Source: Norana najaformis
Lineage: Eukaryota > Annelida > Clitellata > Crassiclitellata > Hormogastridae
Assembly (NCBI GenBank): GCA_964023275.1
Contig: OZ029917.1
Location: forward strand, 22,926,488 to 22,990,487
DNA: 64,000 nt
Reading direction: 5' to 3'
How positions within the stretch are numbered: position 1 is the stretch's first letter; each line of letters starts with the position of its first letter. The notes beneath the pieces are model-generated. The model was given only the letters and a program-made list of their open reading frames with translations. It was not told the DNA's origin and did not search any database. Shown one piece after another: positions 12,800-22,812 of the stretch. The translations under genes were made by a program, and so were the position numbers.

Positions 12800-12985
12800 T
12801 AGTGGACATCGTCTTTCACATCATCGTCACCTTCAGCATGGTCATCATCATCGTCGGCGCCAGCATCATCGTCGTCGTCGTCGTCATTAACAATAACATC
12901 AGCATCATCATAAACATTGTCGTCGTTGTTGTCATTGTCTTTATCATAGTCAGCATGGTCATAGTCATACACACTGACATTTTAC
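12800..12985 (+). repeat. Degenerate ATC/GTC trinucleotide tract
   Basis: Repeated atc, gtc and cgt triplets. The long plus-strand open frame through it (Ile/Val-rich) is a by-product of the trinucleotide repeat and has no independent coding support. Confidence 0.75.
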
Positions 12986-13169
12986 ATTTAGTCGTTTTCG
13001 TTATCTCGTCATTCCACCTAAAGTCTTGCAGCAGTCATTCGGCTTCTCTGGTACCTTCTCATGCCTCTCTAATCGTACTCAGTACGCTTTGCATAGGCGC
13101 TCTCATGGCATTATCCTCCACTGCTGTGCTCTGCTGTCCCTCAAGGTTCAGTCTTAAGTATAAAACCAT

Positions 13170-13480
13170 GTACATTTACATTTACATTTTATATCGTAAT
13201 CGTAATCTCGAGATTTCTACAGCGCCCAACGGAAGCCACGTCACGGAGACCAGCTTATTCACAGGCGCTCAGTCAAAACCAAATGAATAGGCAAAGGGGT
13301 CAATTCCAGGTCAAGATCCAAAAGTCAGGCAGAGAGACAGCGTGGCAGCTACGGTGGGTGATGTTTAGGATTGGAGCGGAAAGAGGGATAAGAGGAAGAG
13401 TGGGAGTCAGGATAGAATCTGTGAAGGAGGAATGTTTTCAGTTTTGACTGAAAGGCCAATGCAGAAATTGCAAGCGGTGT
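13170..13480 (-). mobile_element. CR1-like LINE 3' tail fragment
   Basis: Read on the minus strand, this carries the shared tail: a ccaatcc-aaacac/atcac-ccaccgtagctgcc stretch, gatcttgacctggaa, ttttgactgagcgcctgtgaataagctgg, cgtgacgtgg and cgctgtagaaatctcgagattacgattacga. The same block follows the plus-strand RT fragment at 45.6-46.0 kb, which is what identifies it as a LINE tail. An atttac hexamer run abuts it at 13170. Confidence 0.7.
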
Positions 13481-13898
13481 AGTATAGGTGAGTGTATGAT
13501 CATGGGTCAGATAACTGTCGCAGTTCTGGGGGGAGTTTTTTACACAATGTTGAAGCAGCTATGGCTACGGAGCGATTACCAAATTTTAAGGATGAGGTGA
13601 GGAGGCGGAGAAGTGTTAGGGCAAAGGAAGAGCGGGTTGAGCGTGGTTGTCGGACTGTAAATAACTCACGTAGATGGGACGTTTGGTAGGATTGTAGGTA
13701 AGTGATAGGAATTTGTACTCGATTGCTTCAGGTATTTAAGCCAGTGAAGCGATTGAAGAATAGGAGTGATGTGATGGTGTTTGGGGGTTTTGGTGACCGC
13801 AGGGTCCCTGCTGTTCAGTCGCTATAGGCATACTTATGCACTGCCAGCTATTGCCGCACGTCATGGCATAGAAAACCACCCTTATGCTCACGGCTCAA

Positions 13899-14008
13899 GG
13901 CTCCCGGGCCCCTGTAGGCCTGCATATGTGGAGCTCCCCCTCGAAGTCCACCGTTGCGTGACGCAGGCTAAGCGTGAATCCATGAAGGTCTTTGTTTAGT
14001 TGAATTAC
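13899..14008 (+). repeat. 110-bp dispersed repeat, copy 1
   Basis: This is nearly identical to 22703-22812: I count two substitutions over about 107 compared bases, beginning ggctcccgggcccctgtagg and ending gttgaattac. The low divergence implies recent dispersal or conversion. The flanks differ. The family is unknown. Confidence 0.85.
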
Positions 14009-14719
14009 CCTTATGCTCACGGTAAGCTTACCCAACTTTATCTATGTAGCCTACATCTCCGGCTGAATGAGATCGTGTTCTTTTTGTTTTCTTCATGAGT
14101 TTGTTTCCATTCTGTCTGTCTTACTTTTGTTTTTTAGTTCAGGGATTTCAGGGCTTCTAAACCTGAAAGGGCGGGAAAATGACTCACGATGCTTCATAAA
14201 AATTTTAAGGAAACAAGAATAAAAAGCTTCTGAGAAAGAATTCGGAGGAACTGTTTTAAAAGGCGAGAAGGAAACGTTGATGTTAGGGTGGGATAATATG
14301 GATAGTCCTACACGAAATTAGAGCAGTCGTGAATGGTCATTAAATAAGCTGCAAAAATTAGTACAACTGGAAACAGGTAATTGGAAATTATGACGGGGGA
14401 AAGTGGTTGTTCAAGTTAGGATGTCCATGCAGAGATTCTAAGAAAATCTATCCACTTAGAGCCATTTCTATATTTCTGAATTCATCAGTGGCTGCAAGAA
14501 CTGTAAGCACTTTCCCATGCGAGAAGGAATGCGTCATTGGCCTTGGGGCGGAAGTAGGGGTAGATACATTTGGATTCATTTGACTTTTTCATCAATATCC
14601 AATGATCGTTTTTAAATCTTCAAGACAAAAAGCATTATCTAGGCATCTTGCATTACCGATTTCTCAGTCTGTTGTGGATCTACGAAAATTTAGGCCCTGT
14701 GTATGTGTAGTTTCTGTTT
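14009..14719. other. Non-coding, unassigned
   Basis: AT-rich sequence without a recognisable gene or repeat. Confidence 0.4.
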
Positions 14720-14800
14720 AACGACGCTGTGTCATAACAAAGATGATTAGCGTCGCCTTCCTCCATTATCCAGACTTGGGACTGGCATCGCCCGAGTACA
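14720..14800 (-). mobile_element. SINE family C fragment
   Basis: The reverse strand reads tgccagtcccaagtctggataatgg and continues to a gttaaacag end. This order is shared with 31010-31150 and 53210-53265. It is probably the conserved 3' part of a SINE. Confidence 0.5.
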
Positions 14801-15094
14801 GCAGTGGCGGAGTTTGAATTACATTGCCAATTGTTAAATTAAATTCTCGTTCGTCCCTGAGGTACTTGACACCCCTTCACCTGGAAGGCCACTTGAAATA
14901 CGGCTGTCCCTACTCGCATATTCGCTTAGTCAATACCAACTCGATAGGCAAAAGGGGTTAAGTTCCAGGTCCCTTTAGAATACATAGCTGATGCTACGAT
15001 AGATCTACACTGAATTCGCCGTTATTCATCGTAGTGAAGCTTCTAAGTTGGCGTGGACCTTAAATGGCTTCTAACTTGTTTTTCCTTTTAAATC

Positions 15095-15360
15095 CTTATA
15101 AACTGGTCGGGTTAGCTACTTTGGTTAACGCGTACGTCAGAGCACCTCTGAGTACGAGGATGCCGGTTCGTGTCCCGGTCGTGGCTCATTTAAGAGATTT
15201 GAATCTCGGGCTATGACGGTCCGTGCACGGGGACCTTAAATGGCGTGGCACCCATTAAAACAGGCAGCGGTGGTGAAGGATCTCGCCCGATCAATTCATT
15301 GAAAAATGAGCAGGGTCGAAGCCAGACGGTCGCTATAGAAAAACGTGTGCATTTACATTT
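15095..15360 (+). mobile_element. tRNA-derived SINE, family B, with head
   Basis: The head at about 15110-15190 contains an A-box-like ttagctactttgg and a B-box ggttcgtgtcc (15165-15175, one change from GGTTCGANTCC). The body is shared with the 10.9- and 11.9-kb copies, followed by an acatttacattta tail at 15350. This is the only one of the three with a clear polymerase III promoter head. The open frames through the body are not genes. Confidence 0.75.
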
Positions 15361-15485
15361 ACTTCTTAAGCAAAAGGCAGACGTGTTCACTGTTCGGAGG
15401 CGGCAGTCGATAATGGTGTCCTCTTTCGAATAAAACGATATTATAACGCTATCTGGCGATTGCCTCATCCTTCTCCCCTTTTCTT

Positions 15486-15486
<1 letters not shown>

Positions 15487-15568
<82 letters not shown>
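15487..15568 (+). repeat. (ATC)27 microsatellite
   Basis: An uninterrupted ATC trinucleotide run of 82 bases. Confidence 0.97.
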
Positions 15569-16199
15569 GTGTTAATGACTCATAACCTCAGGCTTTCCCG
15601 CCTTTGGCAAGCGTTGCCGTTGGAGACTGATTTCAGGCGCTCAGCTGGGTGTCTTACACTTAACCACTTAGCACTAAGGCTAAGTCAGTAACTCGTAGAC
15701 TGTGCGAGCAGGTAGCTTTGTGAGCGATTTATTTAATGACAGTCAACTTCAGTTAGAAATATCAAGCCTATCAGCTGAGCCTTCTTTCTACACACGATCT
15801 CTGCACTTTCAACTGAGTGTACAACAAGGTACAACATTAGTCTAAATGTATAAGCCTACATAAAACTCACGATAACGTCACCCTTCAATGAATGCGCGAT
15901 GCGCTTAATTAACATTATAAGTGATACAAAACTGCATTATTTGTCAAACTTTCAGTCGTTATACTAAGTTCTACAGAGGCCATATTACATATCACAATCA
16001 ACATCATCGTTGAAGTCATTATGTGTTTGATCTTGTTCTAATTCTTCTTGTTTTTGTTCTTATCCTTGTTCTTTTTTCTTGTTCTTCGTGTTCTTCTGGA
16101 GGTTGTGGTTGTCGTTGTTTTCTTCTTCGTCGTGTTATTCTTCTTCTCCTTCTCTTTCTCTTTCTACATCTTCCTCTTTTTCTTCTGCTAACTGATTTA

Positions 16200-16420
16200 A
16201 AGGCTCGCGGTTTGAAGTATAGCCGATCGATACAATTCCAAACACCATCCACCTTAACCGTCTGCATGTCTGCCTGTCTGACCTTTGGATCTTGACCTGG
16301 AACCGAATCTGACCCTTCCTGCTTATCGATTTTGTTTTGACTGAGCATTTGTGAATAAGGTGGTTCCCGCGAGTTACCTTTCTTTGGGCGCGTTAAAAAT
16401 CTAGAGTTTACGATTACGAT
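16200..16420 (+). mobile_element. CR1-like LINE 3' tail fragment
   Basis: The shared tail block on the plus strand: ccaaacaccatccacc, ggatcttgacctggaaccga, cgattttgttttgactgagc, a gaataag-tgg word, then a diverged ggcgcgttaaaaatctagag and tacgattacga. It is preceded at 16020-16195 by a ttc/tct-rich pyrimidine tract that produces open frames on both strands. Confidence 0.65.
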
Positions 16421-16917
16421 ACCGTGGGTAGCAATCCTGGAGCCCGCTGCTGCCTTCTCGCCATATAGCTTCTCCAGATTTAACCTTTTTGCTTTTCCAG
16501 TTTCTTCTTTGAAGCCATTCTAACCTTTATCTTGCCACTAACTGATGATGGTCAGAATCACAATCCACCCGTGGGTAGGTTCTACAATTCCTGATGCTAG
16601 ATCTCCAACGCTGTGCTATTCACCTGCCGCAAAAATTTCTCATGACCTTTTCTACACTTCAACCTTTTTGATTCACATTTGAAAGTCATAAACGGACTTA
16701 TTATAATTCCTCGTGTATCAGTATTAGCAAAGCTGGCCGTTTAGAAATGTTGCCTAGGAATTTTTCGTCTCCCAAATCGATTTTTTCTTTTTCCTGAAAG
16801 TAGTGTGCGTCATACCCCGGTTTAGACGTCCTTTCCTCATAAGCATGCTGCTCCATAATGCTCGTCTAGTGAATGACAAACAGAACAATATTGCAAATGC
16901 AGTCGGCCTCGAGACTA

Positions 16918-17680
16918 TCGTAAACTCGAAATTTCTAAAGCGCTACTTAAAGCTAAGCGCAGGGCACCAGCTTATTCACGAGCGCTGCGTCAAGTCCGTG
17001 GGGTTGTCCAAAGATGCCATGTCAAGTCCGGTTGCCAAAGGAGAGGAGAGGAGAGGAGAGGAGAGGAGAGGAGAGGAGAGGAGAGGAGAGGAGAGGAGAG
17101 GAGAGGAGAGGAGAGGAGAGGAGAGGAGAGGAGAGGAGAGGAGAGGAGAGGAGAGGAGAGGAGAGGAGAGGAGAGGAGAGGAGAGGAGAGGAGAGGAGAG
17201 GAGAGGAGAGGAGAGGAGAGGAGAGGAGAGGAGAGGAGAGGAGAGGAGAGGAGAGGAGAGGAGAGGAGAGGAGAGGAGAGGAGAGGAGAGGAGAGGAGAG
17301 GAGAGGAGAGGAGAGGAGAGGAGAGGAGAGGAGAGGAGAGGAGAGGAGAGGAGAGGAGAGGAGAGGAGAGGAGAGGAGAGGAGAGGAGAGAGAGAGAGGA
17401 GAGGAGAGGAGAGGAGAGGAGAGGAGAGGAGAGGAGAGGAGAGGAGAGGAGAGGAGAGGAGAGGAGAGGAGAGGAGAGGAGAGGAGAGGAGAGGAGAGGA
17501 GAGGAGAGGAGAGGAGAGGAGAGGAGAGGAGAGGAGAGGAGAGGAGAGGAGAGGAGAGGAGAGGAGGAGAGGAGGAGAGGAGGAGAGGAGAGAGAGGAGA
17601 GAGAAGAGAGGGAGAGAGAGGAGGTTAGGGTGGGTCGTGTTGAAACTGAGAGAAATGGGATGACTGGTGGCTATTGGAAT
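16918..17680 (-). mobile_element. Transposon fragment interrupted by an expanded purine satellite
   Basis: The left part (16918-17040) and right part (17620-17680) match 11536-11700 as one continuous element. Between them lies the pentanucleotide array at the position where the older copy has a short GA-rich spot. The element reads on the minus strand if the tail assignment is right. Confidence 0.6.
17041..17623 (+). repeat. (GAGAG)n polypurine satellite, about 580 bp
   Basis: A near-perfect pentanucleotide array runs from 17041 to about 17560, with one interruption at about 17389-17399, then degenerate gaggag/gagaga variants to 17623. The plus strand is entirely purine. The 286- and 204-codon Gly-Glu-Glu-Arg-Arg frames through it are repeat artefacts: 5-bp units read in triplets give a 15-bp period with no stop. 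Confidence 0.97.
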
Positions 17681-17712
17681 TGCAATATTGGATCCGTCCT
17701 TGTTTGTCGTTT

Positions 17713-17973
17713 TCAGGTAAGATACCCCGCCATCTTAAGAGGGGTCAGAGACCATGATGGTAATGTTCCGGAGAGGCAGATGGAGTTTCCTCGTTGAACA
17801 GCCATCGAAATCTCCTGGAACAAGTAAGAGATCTGTAGAGGATCATGGGTTGCATCTGTTGTCCGGCTTCCCAATTCTAAGATGAACTCCAGTCCTTCCT
17901 TGCTCCAAGCACCGCTGATCTTTAAAGCCACAGCGGCAGAGGCGTGAGTGCAAGTGTTGGTTAGATACTTCAC
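17713..17973 (-). CDS. Unidentified 86-codon ORF, probably transposon-derived
   Basis: An ATG-to-stop frame with balanced, protein-like composition, including words such as LEFILELGSRTTDATHDP and LFQEISMAVQRGN. The look is of a conserved helical domain rather than random sequence. I do not recognise the family. The LTR-like segment just upstream (18.06-18.34 kb) and the transposon DNA downstream suggest a retroelement-encoded fragment. No splice signals link it to other exons. Confidence 0.3.
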   Translation of the reverse strand: MKYLTNTCTHASAAVALKISGAWSKEGLEFILELGSRTTDATHDPLQISYLFQEISMAVQRGNSICLSGTLPSWSLTPLKMAGYLT

Positions 17974-18059
17974 CCTTTTTAACGAGGCTGCGCGGTCGGC
18001 GGCTTCACCTCCTCTGATCGATGTGTAAGCTAGGTGAGACGTTGCCTAGGTGACCGCAT

Positions 18060-18345
18060 ACTTTAAATATACTTCTTATTGGTCAGCGTTCGCGCGCAAT
18101 GTCCGACGTTAACAGTAAATGTTGACTTGGCGGGAATTAGACTATAAAAGCGGACTCTAATGCTTTGTTACCAGATAGCGCGAAGATTTAGTTCAAGCAG
18201 CCTGTCGTGTTCTTTGTTGGTGATTTGAGTTGCAAATGTAGTTGATAGATTCGTACGTTTAGAAACTGTGACGATTTAAGTACTAATGTGATTGAACTTT
18301 TCATTTATTTACTATATTAAAAAAACCAAAATCTTTCGATTTTAC
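18060..18345 (+). mobile_element. LTR-like or promoter segment, copy A
   Basis: It contains a good TATA box (actataaaagcg, 18141-18152). It then shares words in order with 24930-25090: cctgtcgtgt, tgatagattcgt, gaactt and tttattt. It fits a solo LTR or the promoter end of a retroelement, but I could not define its ends or a target duplication. Confidence 0.4.
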
Positions 18346-19290
18346 TCTATGCAACGAACAGGGCGAAGCAAGATCGACTGATAGGCCTACTTCGAAAGTA
18401 GTCGATATTATATAATATACACAACTATGCATTGTAAGTTAAACAATGACTTTGATGCCATTCGTCATATATGCAAATGCCACAAAATAGATTCATGAAC
18501 AAATGTGTATGTAATAGTCTACAGATATTGTACATACACGCTGATTGATTGCAGGTGGTTTGGTCAAGTATATGTTGGTTGGCTTGTATTATAAAGCTAA
18601 TGTTTAATTCCATATTGTCAGGCGACAGACTAATCTGAATCGACGATCCTCTGGGCCTCTATTACATTAGAATTGGATCGGCGCCACACAGAATGCAGAA
18701 TTACGCGTTTAAAATTATTCTAACGACAGATCAGTGGTCCTCCATTCGCGTCATTTCATTATGCGTTGGCAAGAGTGCGGATAAGTTTCGCTTGTAATCG
18801 CAAACCTCAAGTTTACGATAACGATTACGTTTGTCACTACGTAGGGATGCGTTCTGCGGTTACTATCGGCGAGTTGGCAACACAAGGAGTAATGTTCTGC
18901 TCACCTGCATTTCTGCGTTTGCGCTTTGTGAAAGCCGAGTCTCAAAGCTTTATGGGTTTAATGGATCGTAAAACCTCACAGTTCGCGCACAACAAAAGTG
19001 GCGCGCAATATGCGGATGAGGAAAGTAGTGCATCATTACATGTGTCGTATGTCATCAAGTGTATGGCGTATGTCATCAAGTGTATGGCGCGCCGATGGAT
19101 GCAAAATGCGTTACGCGTAGACACACACAGACGGCACACTGGTCTGTTGTTATTCCGTCGCGCCATTATTATTATTATGCCTTCCATCGCCATTATCTGT
19201 ATTATTTAATCATGGCCATTAGAGATTCCGAAAATTTATGTTCATTGACTGGTATGTATTGCGCCTCTCCTCGGGGTATACAATAACTAA
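18346..19290. other. Non-coding, unassigned
   Basis: It contains a 147-codon plus-strand frame (18766-19209) without recognisable similarity. Its C-terminal end is an att-rich simple stretch. A 17-bp direct repeat (tatgtcatcaagtgtat) occurs at about 19048 and 19069. I do not call a gene. Confidence 0.4.
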
Positions 19291-19296
19291 TGCATA

Positions 19297-19440
<144 letters not shown>

Positions 19441-20784
19441 AGATGAATGGACGGACAGACAGGCATAGAGATAAACAAACAGACATAAAATTTTATGTCT
19501 ATCTGCCTATGCATTTTATGTATTCGTAATGCGTGTTTTTAGCCCATATAGTACAAACCGACCAATCCTCTAACAGGCGATCGTAATTCCGTAAACTCAG
19601 CGTTGTCTGCAGGGATGATGAAGGTGATGATGACGACGATGGAAAACTGTAACTATATCTATATGGTAGTGACGTATGCAAGGGCAGGTATGCACTTAAG
19701 TCTTCCTTCCAAATTGTTACTCGTCATAGATCTTCGCCTCGACCGTGCAAATGCATGCCTCGTCCGAACCCAACTCTCATCGATAACGAGGCGTGGAGTG
19801 TGTTTGGAGTGTTGAATGTAGAAGTGATGCAAAGGAGACTGACCGAATGCAAGAGTAGTATGCAGTGTTTAGCGACATATTGTGGCTGCCAGGGCGTCGA
19901 CGTCGGTCTTACCTTACCTTGAGCAAATGAATGAATGGATTAGACCACTGAATGAAAAAGAAAGAAAGCAAGATAAACCAAAGAAACAGAGATGAGAGAG
20001 ACCTGATACAGAGAGTAGGAGGAGGAGGAGGAGGAGGAGAAGGAGGAAGAGGACGAGGAGGAGAAGGAGGAATTGTGCTAAGATACTCAGTTGGAAGGAT
20101 GTTGGGAAGGATTGAGATGACAGCTGCTAACACTGAATAAATCCTGTAAACGTTCCGTCAGCGAATGATAATTAATGTAAGCATTGATTCAAAATCAAAG
20201 TAAGAATTAAAATAAGTTCAGCTAAAATGGATTCCGAAATAATCCAAATGATTAAGTGGAATCATTCTAAGGCTTTTGTCTTACAAGCAAAACAAAAGGC
20301 GTCACGGTAGGCTGCATAGATGTCAGATGATATTTACAGCGTGTGAAAACCTAGTTTATAGGTTCTATGCTACGGTTTCTGGATTTCTTATATCGTGGGG
20401 GGGGGGGGGGCGGTACTTCAGATTTGTTTTGGAATGGCACGACTTTCTTAGGTTAAATATCCCAACGTATATCCAACAATCACATAAATGGGGTTCTGTG
20501 ATGGTTGGAACATTTGTTTTGTTGTATTTTGAGGAAATACTTCCAAAACAGTTGCTTTCTTACAGGAGGTCCCTGCAAATCAGATAATGGATGGGGTTTG
20601 TCAAAACGCAGTTTGATGCTGTTATGTAGCTAAAAGTCATCTAAAGAACGAAGTGTTTTGAAAAAGAGGTTTCTAAAATGTCATTTAGCTGCTTGAGGAG
20701 ATTTGTCAAAGGATTCGTTTAACATTGTTGGCCTATTTGGAGGAAATTCGTTTCAAGAATGCTTCAAAAGCTTTTTAACATGGA

Positions 20785-21050
20785 TCAGATGTTGGAAGAC
20801 GGTTTCAAAACATACGGATCTGTACGGAGACGGTGCAAACGATTAATAGCATGTTGGAAATTATGGGGAAAAGTTTTCAAAATCAGCAGATTTTGAGATT
20901 CGGTTTTAAAACAGGCCAATCTACAGGGAGACGGTGCATAAGATTATTAATATGTCACGAGTGTTTGAAAGCTTTCCAAAATGAGTCATATGTTGGGAGG
21001 CGGTTCAAAACCTTACGGGTCTATGGAGAGGTGGTGCATAAGATTTAATT
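20785..21050. repeat. 100-bp tandem repeat beside the sHSP stop codon
   Basis: The word gagacggtgca occurs at 20828 and 20928, and as gaggtggtgca at 21028, giving exact 100-bp spacing. Matching words (gatgttgg-agacggtttcaaaac, gattaatag, cataagatt) repeat in the same register, for about 2.7 diverged units. The array ends eight bases before the stop of the small heat-shock gene, so it would form the start of that gene's 3' untranslated region on the minus strand. Confidence 0.7.
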
Positions 21051-21057
21051 TTTAGTC

Positions 21058-22305
21058 TTAGATGTTGACAGTTTGCATAGAAGCATCGCTGCCGTTTTCC
21101 TTAGCTTTAGTTACAGTCACTTCCACGTTGACGGCGACGCCATCACTGCTGCTCTTAGTGACTTCCGGTTTCGCAGTTTCACTTTTCCCAAGTTCCGCTT
21201 CAGTACTTCCGGTGGACGAATTGGCTCTCGGAACGCTGTTCTTGTGTCCCTTGACGAGGGCGCTGACAATGAGCTTTCCGTCAGCCTGTATGCCGCCTCT
21301 GAGAGAATGCGTCTCGATCTTCTCCGACAGCTCGTACTCCTTGGAGAATTTGTTCTTCGACATCCGTTCCGTCGATTTGTTCTCGCGCTTCGCCTTGACG
21401 AGGATCTTGTTTTCCTTGATGACCTGGACGAGGATGTCGCTCGGCTGAAACGCCGTTCCGATGTCGACGACCATGTGCATCCGGCGTCGTCCGTCCTCCT
21501 CGCGGAAGATGGGCACCCCGTACTTCTCCTTTACGCCGCACGTACCCCCCAGAGGGGTACCCGGACTTCCACTGGTGTTCGACGGCGAGACTGAGTGACA
21601 GCGGCTGTGAGAAGCTCCCCCTGAGTGGTGATGGTGGTGGTGATGGCGACCGAGTCCGGCGGAAGCGGAGCGCTGGATGACGCGAGTCAGGTCTAGCGAA
21701 GTGGGAGCCAGTGGAGCCTCGACGATCAGGATGTCGTCGCTCGTCAAGTACGACTTGAACTTGACGTGATCCACTCCGAGCGGTTTTTCTACCTTGCGCA
21801 CGTATTCCTTCTGCACGGTCGTCCCGTCGTCCTGTTTGTCCATGCGTGACGCGCTTACCTCGATCGTTTCGCCGTCTGACGTCACGCTGATGCTCTTTCG
21901 GTTGAACCCGGTCAGGTTGAAGCGGACCTTGAACCGTCGACCTGTGTCTGGGTAGTCTAGAAACGTCGTCTTCATGCCACTCAGGTTGACGACGTTGTTG
22001 CTGACGCTCCGATGACGCTCGCATGACGTCACCGTTACGGCATCATTCGTTGTGTCATCGCTGACGGCGATAACGTCATCGACGGGCCTCAAATCGAGGA
22101 ACTCTTCGCGCATGCGTTCTATCTCCCGTTTCCAGTTCCGCCTCTTCCGCTTCGTATCCGCCTCTATGCGTCGCTCCATCTCGCGCAGGCGCGTCGCCTG
22201 GAGGTCGTCGAAGGTCACCGTGTCAAAAGTCACTGGTATCTGAGTCGTCTGCGGCGGCGGCTGGTCCTGATCTTCGGGAGGACAGTGGGATGAGGTAGGC
22301 ATCAT
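21058..22305 (-). CDS. Small heat-shock protein with two alpha-crystallin domains
   Basis: An intronless 415-residue ORF. Residues about 38-70 form a strongly charged Arg/Glu helix. The first alpha-crystallin domain spans about 113-198 (FKVRFNLTGFNRKSISVTS ... YLTSDDILIVEAPL). A linker of about 60 residues contains seven consecutive histidines (221-227) and Ser/Gly-rich sequence. The second domain spans about 262-352 (MHMVVDIGTAFQPSDILVQV ... IQADGKLIVSALV). The tail is Ser/Thr/Glu-rich with alternating V-x-V near 390-398. The family comprises ATP-independent holdase chaperones that normally have one such domain; two-domain versions are known from flatworms. Codons are GC-rich compared with the AT-rich flanks, which explains long shadow frames on both strands. 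The ATG pair at 22305 and 22302 has A at -3. A 5' untranslated intron cannot be excluded. Confidence 0.95.
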   Translation of the reverse strand: MMPTSSHCPPEDQDQPPPQTTQIPVTFDTVTFDDLQATRLREMERRIEADTKRKRRNWKREIERMREEFLDLRPVDDVIAVSDDTTNDAVTVTSCERHRSVSNNVVNLSGMKTTFLDYPDTGRRFKVRFNLTGFNRKSISVTSDGETIEVSASRMDKQDDGTTVQKEYVRKVEKPLGVDHVKFKSYLTSDDILIVEAPLAPTSLDLTRVIQRSASAGLGRHHHHHHHSGGASHSRCHSVSPSNTSGSPGTPLGGTCGVKEKYGVPIFREEDGRRRMHMVVDIGTAFQPSDILVQVIKENKILVKAKRENKSTERMSKNKFSKEYELSEKIETHSLRGGIQADGKLIVSALVKGHKNSVPRANSSTGSTEAELGKSETAKPEVTKSSSDGVAVNVEVTVTKAKENGSDASMQTVNI

Positions 22306-22529
22306 CTTAGGTCGCAGACAAGAATGGCTTTGTCAATACTCGAGACGATTATCACAGCAATCCCTCAAGCGGAACAACTGCAACCAACGCACGCATTAAT
22401 CAGAAATAATCAGAGTTTAAACAGTTTTACGTTATCACCAGAAACAACATAAAAACTCCAGCAAAACAGATTCAGTCTATTTTTTTGTCATTTTTTACAA
22501 CCACTGGAAAAGAATATTTCGTCAATTGC

Positions 22530-22565
22530 AAAATTTGTGACGTAATATCAGAGTATATATCACTA
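22530..22565 (-). promoter_or_regulatory. Possible sHSP core promoter
   Basis: Read on the minus strand, a tgatatatactc TATA-like word (22551-22562) is followed by attacgtcac, a CRE/ATF-like site (22536-22545), about 235 bp upstream of the ATG. A GAA-N3-TTC word lies nearby, but a canonical heat-shock element with alternating nGAAn blocks at 5-bp spacing is not present. Confidence 0.25.
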
Positions 22566-22702
22566 TTTTATTTTTGTAGCATTAATGTTTGTTCAGTGGC
22601 ATAGGTAGATATCTCCGCTGCCCAAAAAAGTTGTGTGAACATGCTCCTGCCTCGGCGTCACGGGGCCAGAACCTGTGTGAGCATCGGTGCCTTTGACACC
22701 TT

Positions 22703-22812
22703 GGCTCCCGGGCCCCTGTAGGCCTCCATATGTGGAGCTCCCCCTCGAAGTCCACCGTTGCGTGACGCAGGCTAAGCGTGAATCCATTAAGGTCTTTGTT
22801 TAGTTGAATTAC
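22703..22812 (+). repeat. 110-bp dispersed repeat, copy 2
   Basis: Near-identical partner of 13899-14008. It lies just upstream of the sHSP gene. Confidence 0.85.

Noticed and set aside
12802-13290. 162-codon Ile/Val-rich frame
   Set aside because: Translation of an ATC/GTC trinucleotide repeat continuing into a LINE tail.
16803-17663. 286-codon frame rich in Gly-Glu-Glu-Arg-Arg
   Set aside because: It is a translation of the (GAGAG)n array; a 5-bp period without stop triplets keeps several frames open.
21062-22024. 128- and 173-codon plus-strand frames and a 247-codon minus-strand frame inside the sHSP gene
   Set aside because: Shadows of a GC-rich real gene; only the 415-codon frame has domain structure.
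22500-22520. Possible heat-shock element upstream of the sHSP gene
   Set aside because: GAA and TTC words are spaced by three bases rather than two, and no third block follows at the right spacing.
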